Notes: generated by a model not told the origin, from the sequence alone. DNA of 64,000 nt from Burkholderiales bacterium 39-55-53 (GCA_002282445.1 NCJK01000002.1:248001-312000), one strand, 5' to 3'; counted from the first letter of the stretch, positions 30,016-39,602 are shown. Translations and numbers: made by a program.

Positions 30016-30399
30016 ATGAGCCTGCAAATCATCACCCAACACACACCCGATGGCACACACTCGGATGTATCGGCACGCGCCTTGGCCAATGACGTGGATG
30101 TGCAAACACTCGACCTCGAAGGCTTGGAGCGCATCGATTTGAACTTCCCCAAGTTCACCGATGGCCGCGCTTTCAGCCAAGCTTTTGTGCTGCGCCGTCG
30201 TGGCTTTAGCGGCGACATCCGCGCCCATGGCGATGTGTTGATTGACCAACTCTTGCAAATGCAACGCAGTGGTTTTTCTAGCGCAGTGCTGCGCGTTGAC
30301 CAAGACGCGGCACACGGCGAGAAGTTACTGACGCACTACAAAGCCTTCTACCAAGGCGATGCCGTCAATGCGGAACCCAAGTTTGCCCGCGTGGGTTAA
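30016..30399 (+). CDS. DUF934 family protein of the sulfate assimilation cluster
   Basis: The 127-residue product (ATG 30016) has DVQTLDLEGLERIDLNFPKF and FVLRRRGFSGDIRAHGDVL, segments typical of DUF934. These proteins sit between cysI and cysH in many beta-proteobacteria and are thought to help sulfite reduction. No catalytic residues are known to me. Its 5' end lies 43 bases after cysI and it precedes cysH by 11 bases. Confidence 0.82.
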   Translation: MSLQIITQHTPDGTHSDVSARALANDVDVQTLDLEGLERIDLNFPKFTDGRAFSQAFVLRRRGFSGDIRAHGDVLIDQLLQMQRSGFSSAVLRVDQDAAHGEKLLTHYKAFYQGDAVNAEPKFARVG

Positions 30400-30410
30400 G
30401 TAAACACACC

Positions 30411-31166
30411 ATGAGCACCAGTTCATTTCTATCTGCCAACGGGCAGTCCAAGGCAACGACCTTGAACGCCCGCGCCAGCGACGATTTCGCAGCCAAGCTG
30501 GCTGAAACGCAAGCCTTGCTGCAACGCGCAGCGGCAGACTTCACGCCTGTCACCCAAGCCTCCAGCCTTGGCGCTGAGGATGTGGTCATTACCCACATCA
30601 TCAACCACTTGAAGCTCGACATCCCCGTGTTCGTGCTTGAAACCGGCGCACTGCACACCGAAACTTTGGCCCTGCTGGAACGCACAGAAGCTACCTCACG
30701 CGCGCCCATCCACGTGTACCGCCCTGCGCATGAATCTGTCATCCAGTTTGTGCGCAACGAAGGCCAAGACGCGATGTACAAAAGCATCGAGTTACGCAAA
30801 GAGTGCTGCGGCATTCGCAAAATGGAACCGCTCGCCCGCGCCCTCAAAGGCCAACGCGCTTGGATCACCGGTTTGCGCCAAGAGCAATCCACCGCACGCG
30901 CCGATGTGCCGTTGCAAGACGACAGCGAAGTTGCCACCAAGAACTTGAGCAAGTTCAACCCCCTGGCCAAGTGGACATGGGGCGATGTTTGGCACTACAT
31001 CGTCACCAACCACGTGGACTACAACCCACTGCACGACCAGTTTTTCCCCAGTGTGGGCTGCGCCCCTTGCACACGCGCCATCAGCTTGGGCGAAGAGTTC
31101 CGCGCGGGCCGTTGGTGGTGGGAAAGCAGCGACCTGAAAGAGTGCGGTTTGCACGTGAAGAAATAA
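30411..31166 (+). CDS. cysH: Assimilatory adenylylsulfate (APS) reductase
   Basis: A 251-residue reductase with SSLGAEDVVITHIINH (nucleotide-binding loop) and two Cys pairs that hold a 4Fe-4S cluster: RKECCGIRKMEP (Cys-Cys) and VGCAPCTRAIS (CxxC). The catalytic Cys lies in the C-terminal KECGLH. The iron-sulfur pattern marks APS-type rather than PAPS-type reductase. This agrees with the absence of a visible cysC, because cysDN makes APS directly. It lies between DUF934 and cysD. Confidence 0.92.
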   Translation: MSTSSFLSANGQSKATTLNARASDDFAAKLAETQALLQRAAADFTPVTQASSLGAEDVVITHIINHLKLDIPVFVLETGALHTETLALLERTEATSRAPIHVYRPAHESVIQFVRNEGQDAMYKSIELRKECCGIRKMEPLARALKGQRAWITGLRQEQSTARADVPLQDDSEVATKNLSKFNPLAKWTWGDVWHYIVTNHVDYNPLHDQFFPSVGCAPCTRAISLGEEFRAGRWWWESSDLKECGLHVKK

Positions 31167-31188
31167 AAGTTAGATACCGAGAAACGTC

Positions 31189-32118
31189 ATGAACGCTACA
31201 ACCCAAACCGAGTTGCACCATTTAAGCAACACTCACCTCGATGCGCTGGAAGAAGAAACCATCTTCATCTTGCGCGAAGTCGCCGCTGCTTTTGAGCGCC
31301 CCACCCTCTTGTTCTCAGGCGGTAAAGATTCGCTCGTCATGCTCAAGTGCGCTGAGAAAGCCTTCGGTGCTGGCCGCATCCCCTACCCACTGTTGATGAT
31401 TGACACGGGTCACAACTTCAAGGAAGTCACAGACTTCCGCGATTCACGCGCCAAAGAACTCGGTGCTGAGCTGATCGTTCGAAGCGTCGAAGACTCGATG
31501 AAAAAAGGCACGGTGCGTTTGGCTCACCCGGGTGAGAGCCGTAACGTGCATCAATCGGTCACGCTGCTCGAAGCGATCGAAGAATTCCGCTTTGACGCTC
31601 TCATTGGCGGCGCTCGCCGTGACGAAGAAAAAGCACGCGCCAAAGAACGCATCTTCAGCCACCGCGACAGCTTTGGCCAGTGGCAACCCAAGGCACAACG
31701 CCCTGAGTTGTGGACCTTGTTCAACCACAAACTACAGCAAGGCGAACACTTCCGCGTGTTCCCCATTTCCAACTGGACTGAGTTGGATGTGTGGCAATAC
31801 ATTGCCCGCGAAAAAATCGCTCTGCCTTCCATCTACTACACGCACAAACGCGAAGTTGTGGATCGTCGCGGCTTATTGGTTCCTGTGACCGAACTCACCC
31901 CACCGAAAGACGGTGAGAAGGTAGAGATTCGCGACGTGCGTTTCCGCACCGTGGGCGACATCACTTGCACTTGCCCGGTCGAAAGCGACGCGGCAACGCC
32001 CGAGCAAATCGTCATCGAGACTTTGGCAGCTGACGTGAGCGAACGCGGTGCTACGCGCATGGACGACAAAACATCTGAGGCTTCGATGGAGAAGCGAAAA
32101 AAAGACGGATATTTCTAA
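31189..32118 (+). CDS. cysD: Sulfate adenylyltransferase subunit 2
   Basis: A 309-residue ATP sulfurylase small subunit with the PP-loop LLFSGGKDSLVMLKCAEKAF and the cluster DTGHNFKEVTDFRD; GGARRDEEKARAKERIFS follows. It forms APS together with the GTPase CysN. The TAA stop overlaps the cysN ATG by one base. The substrate is sulfate from the SulP or other transporters. Confidence 0.95.
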   Translation: MNATTQTELHHLSNTHLDALEEETIFILREVAAAFERPTLLFSGGKDSLVMLKCAEKAFGAGRIPYPLLMIDTGHNFKEVTDFRDSRAKELGAELIVRSVEDSMKKGTVRLAHPGESRNVHQSVTLLEAIEEFRFDALIGGARRDEEKARAKERIFSHRDSFGQWQPKAQRPELWTLFNHKLQQGEHFRVFPISNWTELDVWQYIAREKIALPSIYYTHKREVVDRRGLLVPVTELTPPKDGEKVEIRDVRFRTVGDITCTCPVESDAATPEQIVIETLAADVSERGATRMDDKTSEASMEKRKKDGYF

Positions 32119-33392
32119 TGAACGCACTTAAATTCATCACCTGCGGTTCCGTTGACGACGGCAAAAGCACCTTGATTGGCCGCTTGTTGGTTGACACCAA
32201 AGCCGTGTTGCAAGACCACTTGGCCGGCGTGCAACGCTCTGGCGAAACGGACCTCGCTTTGTTGACCGACGGCCTCTCAGCCGAGCGCGAACAAGGCATC
32301 ACGATTGACGTGGCTTACCGCTACTTCAACACCGAAGCACGCAAGTTCATCATTGGTGACGCACCTGGCCACGAGCAATACACCCGCAACATGGTGACCG
32401 CTGCCTCTAGCGCCGATGCTGCCGTGGTGTTGGTCGACGCCATCAAGCTGGACTGGAAAAACCCAAGCCTTGAATTACTGCCGCAAACCCGCCGCCACTC
32501 GTTGCTGGTCAATATGCTGCGCGTGCCCTCCATCGTGTTTGCCATCAACAAACTCGATGCGGTGGAAGACCCTGCACTGGCGTACAAAAACATTGAAGCT
32601 GCTTTGCGCAAATTTGCCAAAGAAACTGGCATCGCCATCAAGGCCATGGTGCCCGTGTCTGCCCTCAAAGGCTGGAACGTGGTGACCACTGAGAACAATG
32701 ACCAAACCGACTGGTGCGGCTACACGGGCCCAAGCCTATTGAGCATCTTGGAAGAGCTGCCCAACACGCCTGCCGAAACTGAAGTGGCGTTCAGCTTCCC
32801 CGTGCAGTGGGTGGAAAAATTCCACGACTCTGGCGTGACCACCCAAGGCCGTCGCGTGTTCTGGGGCCGTGTGGCAACGGGCACCATTGAGCCAGGCCAA
32901 ACCATCAAAGTGTTCCCAAGTGGCCAAACCGCTTTGGTGTCGCAAGTGTTGTCAGCAACACGCGAGCCACAAAACAAGGCCGCAGGCCACAGCGCTGGCA
33001 TCGTGCTGGACCGCGAAGTGGACGTCTCGCGTGGCGACTGGTTGCTGGCCGAAAAATCCGAATCTTTGGGAAGCCCTGAAAGCCAACGCCAGCTCAACAC
33101 CACCATCGCTTGGATGGACGACGAGCCTTTGGTGGCTGGTCGCGTGTACTGGGCATTGCACGGCCACCGCTGGGTGAAAGCCAAAGTGCAACGCGTGGTG
33201 CACCGCCTGAACGTCAATACTTTGGCCGAGGAAGAAGCCACCGAGCTGGCCCCCAACGCCATTGGCCATGTGACTTTGGCCCTGCAAGAGCCTTTGGTCA
33301 CACTGCCTTTCAGCCAGTCGCGCATCTTGGGCGCACTGGTGTTGGTGGACACCGCCACGCACAAAACCTCGGGCGCAGTGTTGGTGAACTGA
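32118..33392 (+). CDS. cysN: Sulfate adenylyltransferase subunit 1 (GTPase)
   Basis: The 424-residue elongation-factor-like GTPase has G1 GSVDDGKSTLIGRLL, DAPGHEQYTRNM (G3) and FAINKLDAVED (G4). GTP hydrolysis drives CysD-catalysed APS formation. There is no C-terminal APS kinase (CysC) fusion, so the pathway relies on APS reductase. It is the last gene of the cys cluster, closed by a terminator at 33439-33473. Confidence 0.95.
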   Translation: MNALKFITCGSVDDGKSTLIGRLLVDTKAVLQDHLAGVQRSGETDLALLTDGLSAEREQGITIDVAYRYFNTEARKFIIGDAPGHEQYTRNMVTAASSADAAVVLVDAIKLDWKNPSLELLPQTRRHSLLVNMLRVPSIVFAINKLDAVEDPALAYKNIEAALRKFAKETGIAIKAMVPVSALKGWNVVTTENNDQTDWCGYTGPSLLSILEELPNTPAETEVAFSFPVQWVEKFHDSGVTTQGRRVFWGRVATGTIEPGQTIKVFPSGQTALVSQVLSATREPQNKAAGHSAGIVLDREVDVSRGDWLLAEKSESLGSPESQRQLNTTIAWMDDEPLVAGRVYWALHGHRWVKAKVQRVVHRLNVNTLAEEEATELAPNAIGHVTLALQEPLVTLPFSQSRILGALVLVDTATHKTSGAVLVN

Positions 33393-33438
33393 TCCAGCTC
33401 AAAGCCCTGAATTGATTCCCGTTTAAAATCAAAGGCTT

Positions 33439-33473
33439 GGCGCACCAGCAACCGCTGTTGCGCCCAGTTTTTT
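33439..33473 (+). terminator. Rho-independent terminator after cysN
   Basis: A nested hairpin (outer GGCGCA/TGCGCC, inner CAGC/GCTG with a loop of four) is followed by six T residues. It separates the cys cluster from fdxA. Confidence 0.75.
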
Positions 33474-33491
33474 AATATTGATTGAATTGTC

Positions 33492-33818
33492 ATGACGCAC
33501 GTTGTCACCGAAGCCTGTATCCAATGTAAGTACACCGACTGTGTGGACGTTTGTCCCGTCGACTGCTTCCGCGAAGGCCCTAACTTCCTCACCATCGACC
33601 CAGACGAATGCATCGACTGTGCGGTGTGTATCCCCGAGTGCCCTGTGAACGCCATCTACGCAGAAGAAGACGTGCCAGAAGGCCAAGAGCACATGACCAA
33701 GCTCAACGCTGAGTTGTCGCTCATCGGCTGGCCCAGCATCACCAAGCGCAAAGCGCCTATGGCCGATGCGGATGCATGGAAAGACAAAACCGGCAAGCTC
33801 GCCGAACTCAAGCGCTAA
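33492..33818 (+). CDS. fdxA: 7Fe ferredoxin (3Fe-4S and 4Fe-4S)
   Basis: The 108-residue FdxA has [18 protein letters not shown] at the N-terminus (the 3Fe-4S/4Fe-4S pattern) and [16 protein letters not shown], then a long C-terminal extension ([13 protein letters not shown]) typical of this group. It carries electrons at low potential. It is followed 23 bases later by a flavin reductase-like gene that could reduce it. Confidence 0.94.
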   Translation: MTHVVTEACIQCKYTDCVDVCPVDCFREGPNFLTIDPDECIDCAVCIPECPVNAIYAEEDVPEGQEHMTKLNAELSLIGWPSITKRKAPMADADAWKDKTGKLAELKR

Positions 33819-33841
33819 GCACTTCAGCGCAAATAGCCCCT

Positions 33842-34882
33842 ATGACGGCAGCCACGATTCATACTGACGCCGTCATCGTGGGTGCAGGCCCAGTGGGCCT
33901 GTTTCAGGCTTTCCAGCTCGGGCTGCAAGACATTCGCAGCCACATCATTGATGCACTGCCCCATGTTGGCGGTCAGTGCGTGGAGCTGTACGCAGACAAA
34001 CCCATTTACGACATCCCCGGCATTCCTGTGTGCACGGGCCGTGAGTTGGTGGCGCAACTGCAAACGCAAATCAAACCCTTTCCACCCACGTTTCACCTCA
34101 ACCAAGAAGTGACTGAAGTCGAACGACTCGACGATGGGCATATCTCTGTTCGCACCTCCACAGGACTGCACTTTGTTTGCAAGGTGTTGGTCATAGCAGC
34201 AGGTGTGGGCGCATTTCAAGCGCGCAAGCTGTCCGTCGAAGGTGCAGCTGAACTAGAAGGCACGTACCTGCATTACCGCTTGGGCGATGCATCGCGTTTT
34301 GCGGGCCAAGATGTGGTGGTGATGGGTGGCGAAGAATCGGCCGTCGCAGCCGCGTTGAAACTCTCACTCGAAGCACAGCCACCTAAAAGCGTGACCCTGA
34401 TGCACCGGCGCGATGTGTTCGCCGCCGAGCCTTTGCTGTTGCAAACCATGCGTGATGCGGTGGCCAGCGGCAAGCTGCAACTGCAAATCGGCCAACCCAC
34501 TTCCCTGCTTAGCAAGGCTCATCAGCTGCACACCGTGCAAGTGGCTACACCCGAAGGCCAAACCACTGAACGCCCAGCACAACATGTGTTGGCCTTCTTG
34601 GGCCTCTCACCCAAACTCGGCCCTATCACCAGCTGGGGCTTGGCCATAGAGCGCAAGCAACTGGTGGTCAACACCGAAACCTTTGCCACTGATGTGCCAG
34701 GCATCTTTGCTGTTGGCGATATCAACACCTACCCTGGCAAGAAAAAACTCATCCTGTGTGGCTTTCACGAAGCCACCCTCGCCGCTTTTGGTGCGGCCGC
34801 TATCGTGCATCCCACACGAAAAACCCTGCTGCAGTACACGACAACGTCCACCGAACTGCATCGCCTGCTCGGGCTCGCATAA
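33842..34882 (+). CDS. Ferredoxin/flavodoxin-NADP reductase, thioredoxin reductase-like type
   Basis: A 346-residue flavoprotein with the FAD-binding AVIVGAGPVGLFQAFQLG, HVGGQCVELYADKPIYD, the NADP-binding VVVMGGEESAVAAAL and the C-terminal FAVGDINTYPGKKKL. This is the FNR type with a thioredoxin-reductase fold but no CxxC redox pair. It is 23 bases from fdxA, so it probably reduces FdxA from NAD(P)H or the reverse. The true start is the ATG at 33842; an in-frame upstream extension lies within fdxA. Confidence 0.86.
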   Translation: MTAATIHTDAVIVGAGPVGLFQAFQLGLQDIRSHIIDALPHVGGQCVELYADKPIYDIPGIPVCTGRELVAQLQTQIKPFPPTFHLNQEVTEVERLDDGHISVRTSTGLHFVCKVLVIAAGVGAFQARKLSVEGAAELEGTYLHYRLGDASRFAGQDVVVMGGEESAVAAALKLSLEAQPPKSVTLMHRRDVFAAEPLLLQTMRDAVASGKLQLQIGQPTSLLSKAHQLHTVQVATPEGQTTERPAQHVLAFLGLSPKLGPITSWGLAIERKQLVVNTETFATDVPGIFAVGDINTYPGKKKLILCGFHEATLAAFGAAAIVHPTRKTLLQYTTTSTELHRLLGLA

Positions 34883-34911
34883 AATACACACCGCGTTAGC
34901 AATAACGCATT

Positions 34912-35034
34912 CGCTAGGGGTGTTGAAGCCGTCACCGACTTCGACTGAGAAAGTCCCTTTGAACCTGTTGAGATCCGCCTAAAGCGGATCTCAAAGTCCG
35001 CAAGGACTTGAGGTAATCCTCGCGCAGGGAAGCT
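34912..35034 (+). promoter_or_regulatory. TPP (thiamine pyrophosphate) riboswitch
   Basis: The leader of the TonB receptor genes has the conserved TPP-riboswitch pieces in order: CTAGGGGTG (34914), ACTGAGAAAGTCC (34944), TTTGAACCTG (34959), and GGTAATCCTCGCGCAGGGAAG (about 35012). A long variable hairpin (GAGATCCGC with its complement GCGGATCTC) sits in the P3a position. The conserved CTGAGA and GCGCAGGGAA segments should bind the pyrimidine and pyrophosphate ends of TPP. It lies 30 bases after the reductase gene and 86 before the first receptor. Confidence 0.9.
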
Positions 35035-35119
35035 TGGTCTTATCACGAGGCTCTTCACTCACAAGAGCATTCACTCGTTACAAAGTCAGCCGACCTGCCA
35101 TCACGTTGAAGGAAACGTC

Positions 35120-37270
35120 ATGGCAAACCATTCGCCATTTTTGAAAGCAACTCGCATTCATGCGGCAGTTGCACTGTGCATCGCCTCTTGCGCATCCGCT
35201 TGGGCACAACAAAACCCCACCGAAATCACCATCACCGACCAGCTGCCTGCACGCGTGTCGGGCTTTGGTGATGTGCCAGCGCAAGAGTTGCCTTTCTCCA
35301 CCACCACCATCAACAGCGCCACTCTAGAAGACATTGGCGCACGCCGTGTGTCTGACGCCTTGCACCTCGATGCATCGGTCAGCGACAGCTACAACTCGCC
35401 AGCGTACTGGGACATCTTGAGCGTGCGCGGCTTCACACTCGACAACCGCTACAACTACCGCCGTGAAGGCTTGCCCATCAGCGCGGAAACCATGATTCCC
35501 ATGGACAACAAAGAACGCATTGAACTGCTCAAAGGTACCAGCGGCATTCAAGCGGGTACCAGCTCGCCCGGCGGCTTGGTGAACTATGTGGTCAAACGCG
35601 CGCCTAACCGTGCAGAACAACAAATTCGAAATGTCACCTTGAGTTACGGCCAAGGTGACAACCGCTCCATCGCCGCAGACTTAGGCGGTCGCTTTGGTGA
35701 AGTGTCCGAGTTCGGCTATCGCTTCAACGTAGCCCATGAGGACCTCAACCCCTACATTCGCAACACAAAGGGCCATCGCGACTTGGTAGCACTGGCCATG
35801 GACTGGCGATTGAAACCAGGCACTGTGATTGACTTTGAATTTGAGCAATCACACCGTGAGCAAATTGGCGTCAATGGGTATAGCTTGTTAGGCGGCGTGC
35901 TGCCTGCGCCAGTCGACCCACGCATCAACTTGACAAGACAGCCTTGGTCACAGCCAGGCGTGTTTGATGCTTTGACGGGTTCTGTGCGCTTACGTCAAGA
36001 ACTGGATGCTGGATGGCGTTGGACCACGCAGTACGGTGCTCAACGCTTGAGAACCGAAGACCGTCTTACTTTTGGACTGGGGCCCAACTCAACCGACGTA
36101 CCGAATGGCTTGAATTTCAACCGCAACGGAGACTACGACCTATATGACTATCGCAGTGAAAACGAACGTCGGCTGGTGGACGCGCTGCAAACAGAGGTGT
36201 CAGGCCAAATCAATACTGGCTCAGTTGTCCACAACTTAACCCTGGGCATGCAACGACAAAGACAACTTGACCGTCTATCGCCCATGCAAGCTTATAACTG
36301 GGTTGCAACTGCCAATGTATCTGGCGGTGTTTATGGCACTCAGGATTCGCGCCTGACCTATTCGAATACCAATCGAAGCGAATACAGCACTGAGTTTTCA
36401 GCCAAAGACAAAATACAGCTCACAAGCAACGCCAGTCTATGGCTTGGCTTGCGTCATGTTGAGTACAACCGCAGCAGTGTTCAGAATGAGCCGTCAGGAA
36501 CGAATCCAGTTCAATACCGTGGGAATATGAATCTTCCCTGGGTAGGGCTCTCCACAACATGGGCTGGTTTAAATATTTACGGCTCTCACGGGCATGGCAT
36601 CGAACAACTGATCGTTCCCAACTCGACTGCTTTTGATACCCCAGGGGAACAGTTAGGCATAGGAAGAAGCCGTCAGTCAGAAGTAGGCGTAAAGAGCGCT
36701 GCAAAATCCGCCGCGCAATGGCACGCCACACTATTTCAAGTTGAACGCCCATTAACTTATGACGTTTACGACGCAGCCAATTTCGTGAGTTCACGCTACC
36801 TTGACGGCAAACAAACGCACAAGGGTATCGAGCTGGGCGCAAACTGGACCGAACGCCAATGGAAACTCGGAGCAACCGCGCAATGGATGCACGCTGAAAT
36901 TTCAGACGTTGCACAAAATCCAAGCCTCGTCGGCACAACACCGCTGAACGTGCCCAAGTTTGTCTTACGCAGCATGGCCGAATACCGCTATGCCAGCGTT
37001 CCGGGTTTGCGTACAGGTTTGCGTTTGTCGCATGAGGGCGAACGCCAAGTCACCGAAAACGGGAGCGTTCAACTGCCAGCGTGGACCACACTCGACGCAA
37101 GCGCCCATTACGACACCAAGTTCAACAACATGGCTTCGTCATGGACACTAGGCATCGACAACTTGGCAGACAAGCGTTACTGGCGCGAATCACCCAAGCA
37201 GTTTGGCCATTACTACCTCTACCCAGGTGCGCCGCGCACATTCAGAGCGACTGTGCAGTTCCGCATGTAA
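35120..37270 (+). CDS. TonB-dependent outer-membrane receptor, TPP riboswitch-controlled
   Basis: A 716-residue TonB-dependent receptor. A signal peptide (AVALCIASCASAWA) and a short TonB-box-like segment (NPTEITITD) are followed by a plug (DALHLDASVSDSYNS, SVRGFTLDNRYNYRREGLP, RIELLKGTSGIQAG, GGLVNYVVKR). The C-terminal barrel ends in Phe-containing strand TFRATVQFRM. Its sequence resembles the siderophore-receptor branch. The TPP riboswitch upstream suggests uptake of thiamine or a precursor rather than iron; this is inference. It is followed by a related receptor 21 bases later. Confidence 0.85.
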   Translation: MANHSPFLKATRIHAAVALCIASCASAWAQQNPTEITITDQLPARVSGFGDVPAQELPFSTTTINSATLEDIGARRVSDALHLDASVSDSYNSPAYWDILSVRGFTLDNRYNYRREGLPISAETMIPMDNKERIELLKGTSGIQAGTSSPGGLVNYVVKRAPNRAEQQIRNVTLSYGQGDNRSIAADLGGRFGEVSEFGYRFNVAHEDLNPYIRNTKGHRDLVALAMDWRLKPGTVIDFEFEQSHREQIGVNGYSLLGGVLPAPVDPRINLTRQPWSQPGVFDALTGSVRLRQELDAGWRWTTQYGAQRLRTEDRLTFGLGPNSTDVPNGLNFNRNGDYDLYDYRSENERRLVDALQTEVSGQINTGSVVHNLTLGMQRQRQLDRLSPMQAYNWVATANVSGGVYGTQDSRLTYSNTNRSEYSTEFSAKDKIQLTSNASLWLGLRHVEYNRSSVQNEPSGTNPVQYRGNMNLPWVGLSTTWAGLNIYGSHGHGIEQLIVPNSTAFDTPGEQLGIGRSRQSEVGVKSAAKSAAQWHATLFQVERPLTYDVYDAANFVSSRYLDGKQTHKGIELGANWTERQWKLGATAQWMHAEISDVAQNPSLVGTTPLNVPKFVLRSMAEYRYASVPGLRTGLRLSHEGERQVTENGSVQLPAWTTLDASAHYDTKFNNMASSWTLGIDNLADKRYWRESPKQFGHYYLYPGAPRTFRATVQFRM

Positions 37271-37291
37271 CTAATCCAATAAAATCGCTAA

Positions 37292-39448
37292 ATGCGCATG
37301 AAATTTAGCAATCTGAAAGTCTCTCCGATACAAAGCGCAGTTGCACTTTGTATCGCTTTGACTTCATCTGCATTTGCGCAACAGAGCCCAAACGAAATCA
37401 CCATCGTTGCAGAGCCCTCTGTCAAAGTCTCTGGCTTTGATGGCGCTTCTCAACAAGAACTGCCGATCAGCGTCACCGCCTTTGACAACGCCACCTTGCG
37501 CGATGTGGGCGCCCAACGCATCTCCGACGCTTTACGACTAGACGCCTCGGTCAGTGACAGCTACAACCTCCCCGCCTATTGGGACAAACTCAGTGTGCGA
37601 GGCTATGCCCTCGACAACCGCTACAACTACCGCCGCGAGGGCTTACCCATCTCTGCAGAGACCATCATCCCGATGGACAACAAAGAGCGGATTGAACTGC
37701 TCAAAGGTACCAGCGGTATTCAGTCTGGCACCAGTGCACCTGGCGGGCTGGTGAACTATGTGGTCAAACGCGCACCGAGCAGCGCTGACAAGACGGTACG
37801 CGATGTCACGCTGAGCTACGGCACCGGCAACAACCGCTTGACCGCCGCAGACTTGGGCGGTCGTTTTGGTGAAGACGCCCGCTTTGGCTATCGCTTCAAT
37901 GTGGCGCACGAAGATCTAGATCCGTATATCCGAGATACCAAGGGTCACCGCAACCTTGTAGCTTTAGCTATGGACTGGCGCATCAATGCACGCAATCGTC
38001 TGGAGTGGGAGTTTGAACAAAGTCATCACGAACAAATTGGCGTGAATTTCTACAGCCTCCTAGGTGCAGGAACCAACGCGTTACACCCAACGGTGGATGG
38101 CACGCGCAATATCACGCGCCAACCCAACTCACAGCCGGGCGTGTTTGATGGTCAAACAGGCACATTGCGTTGGCGGCATCAACTTGACAACAACTGGATT
38201 TGGACCACTCAAGCAGGAGTGCAGCATCTACGCGCAGATGACCGGTTGGTTTATGCATCGGGGTGCCCCACCGCACCCACTGATCGTTTTTGTGCCAATG
38301 GCGATTTCGAAATCCGCGACTACCGCAGCGACAACGAACGACGCAACAACGAAGCAATTCAAACCTACTTGCGCGGGCAGGAGTTAATTGCAGGGCTTGA
38401 ACACAGCTTCAAACTCAGCGTCATGCGACAACGCCAGATCAATCGGATGTCTGCCACACATACAGATGAATTGCTTGGTACAACCAACAGTTTCAACGGC
38501 GGCCTGATCACAGCCACAACGGCCAACAGCCGTGGCGGCCCCATGACCAACAACTCGGACTACAACACTGAAGTTGCCCTGAACGACCGTGTGAAACTCA
38601 ATCCACAAACGACGGCTTGGCTTGGGCTCAGGCACACACAACTCAACCGTCAAAGTGTGCAAACTAACGGTACCGAAGCCGTACAAGACACACGCAGCGT
38701 GAACACTCCTTGGGTTGCCCTGAGCCACCAACCCAACGCCAACGACACGGTCTACGCCAGCTACGGCTATGGGCTTGAGGCCGAAGCAACGCCCAAAGTT
38801 TCCAACTACACCAATGCAGGCCAACCATTGCCAGCATTGCGCAGCACGCAACGCGAAGTGGGTTTCAAACGGCAAAACCAACACAGCTTCTGGCAAGCCA
38901 CTTGGTTTGACATCACACGCCCACAAACAACAAATGGCCTTGGCTGCTCTAACACTGTTGGCAGCTGCACACTTCAAATGGATGGACAAAGCCATCACCA
39001 TGGCTTAGAGCTCAGCGGCGTGACTAAATTGAGTCAATGGAATTTGGGCGGCAGCGCCATGTGGCTAGATGCCAAACGCGAAAACGCCACGATCCAAACC
39101 GACCTCAACGGCCAACGCCCCATCAATGTGCCGCAATACATCTTGCGTGGCATGACTGAATATCGGCATACGAACATCGTTGGTTTGCGATCTGGCCTGC
39201 GCGTATCACATGAAGGCAAGCGCCACGTCACAGAAAATGGTGACATCCGCCTGCCAGCTTGGACCACCGTTGACGCCACCACACACTACGACACCAAGAT
39301 CAACCATGTGGCATCAAGCTGGACATTGGCAATCAACAACCTAGCCAACAAACAGTATTGGCGCGAATCGCCCCGCCAATATGGCCAGTATTTCTTGTAT
39401 CCGGGCGCGCCCAGAACCGTTCGTGCGACTGTTGTGTTTCACCTCTGA
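37292..39448 (+). CDS. Second TonB-dependent receptor, paralogue of the first
   Basis: A 718-residue receptor clearly related to the preceding one: the plug motifs DNRYNYRREGLPISAET, RIELLKGTSGIQ and GGLVNYVVKRAP are shared, as is the terminal region. Divergence is concentrated in the barrel loops, suggesting a related but different ligand. It begins 21 bases after the first receptor and is likely controlled by the same riboswitch. The start is either 37292 or 37298 (two in-frame ATGs). The tRNA-Asn promoter overlaps its stop codon. Confidence 0.85.
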   Translation: MRMKFSNLKVSPIQSAVALCIALTSSAFAQQSPNEITIVAEPSVKVSGFDGASQQELPISVTAFDNATLRDVGAQRISDALRLDASVSDSYNLPAYWDKLSVRGYALDNRYNYRREGLPISAETIIPMDNKERIELLKGTSGIQSGTSAPGGLVNYVVKRAPSSADKTVRDVTLSYGTGNNRLTAADLGGRFGEDARFGYRFNVAHEDLDPYIRDTKGHRNLVALAMDWRINARNRLEWEFEQSHHEQIGVNFYSLLGAGTNALHPTVDGTRNITRQPNSQPGVFDGQTGTLRWRHQLDNNWIWTTQAGVQHLRADDRLVYASGCPTAPTDRFCANGDFEIRDYRSDNERRNNEAIQTYLRGQELIAGLEHSFKLSVMRQRQINRMSATHTDELLGTTNSFNGGLITATTANSRGGPMTNNSDYNTEVALNDRVKLNPQTTAWLGLRHTQLNRQSVQTNGTEAVQDTRSVNTPWVALSHQPNANDTVYASYGYGLEAEATPKVSNYTNAGQPLPALRSTQREVGFKRQNQHSFWQATWFDITRPQTTNGLGCSNTVGSCTLQMDGQSHHHGLELSGVTKLSQWNLGGSAMWLDAKRENATIQTDLNGQRPINVPQYILRGMTEYRHTNIVGLRSGLRVSHEGKRHVTENGDIRLPAWTTVDATTHYDTKINHVASSWTLAINNLANKQYWRESPRQYGQYFLYPGAPRTVRATVVFHL

Positions 39449-39474
39449 AAAACACGTAAAAAATGCGCTATACT
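39445..39474 (+). promoter_or_regulatory. tRNA-Asn promoter upstream of first half-tRNA
   Basis: CTGAAA (39445-39450), overlapping the stop codon of the TonB receptor, and TATACT (39469-39474) are separated by 18 bases. The same spacing occurs at the other tRNA-Asn copies. This is the most likely original chromosomal promoter of the locus. Confidence 0.6.
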
Positions 39475-39482
39475 TGCTGCAT

Positions 39483-39520
39483 TCCTCGATAGCTCAGTCG
39501 GTAGAGCGCCGGACTGTTAA
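39483..39520 (+). pseudogene. 5' half of tRNA-Asn (copy 1)
   Basis: Thirty-eight bases match the tRNA-Asn acceptor, D-arm and anticodon GTT plus two bases, then the match to tRNA ends. The anticodon is at 39516-39518. It marks the left junction of the first mobile element. No 3' half follows, so no functional tRNA can be made from here. Confidence 0.9.
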
Positions 39521-39560
39521 CTCCGCAGAAACAGTCCTCTTCAAAAAAACACCCCTCAAA

Positions 39561-39596
39561 AACCCTTATGAATCAATGATTTATAAGGGTTTTTTA
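39561..39596 (+). terminator. Terminator after first half-tRNA
   Basis: A nine-base-pair hairpin (AACCCTTAT with ATAAGGGTT) is followed by T residues. It lies 40 bases after the broken tRNA, so transcripts from the tRNA promoter should stop before the integrase remnant. Confidence 0.7.
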
Positions 39597-39602
39597 TTCT
39601 AA

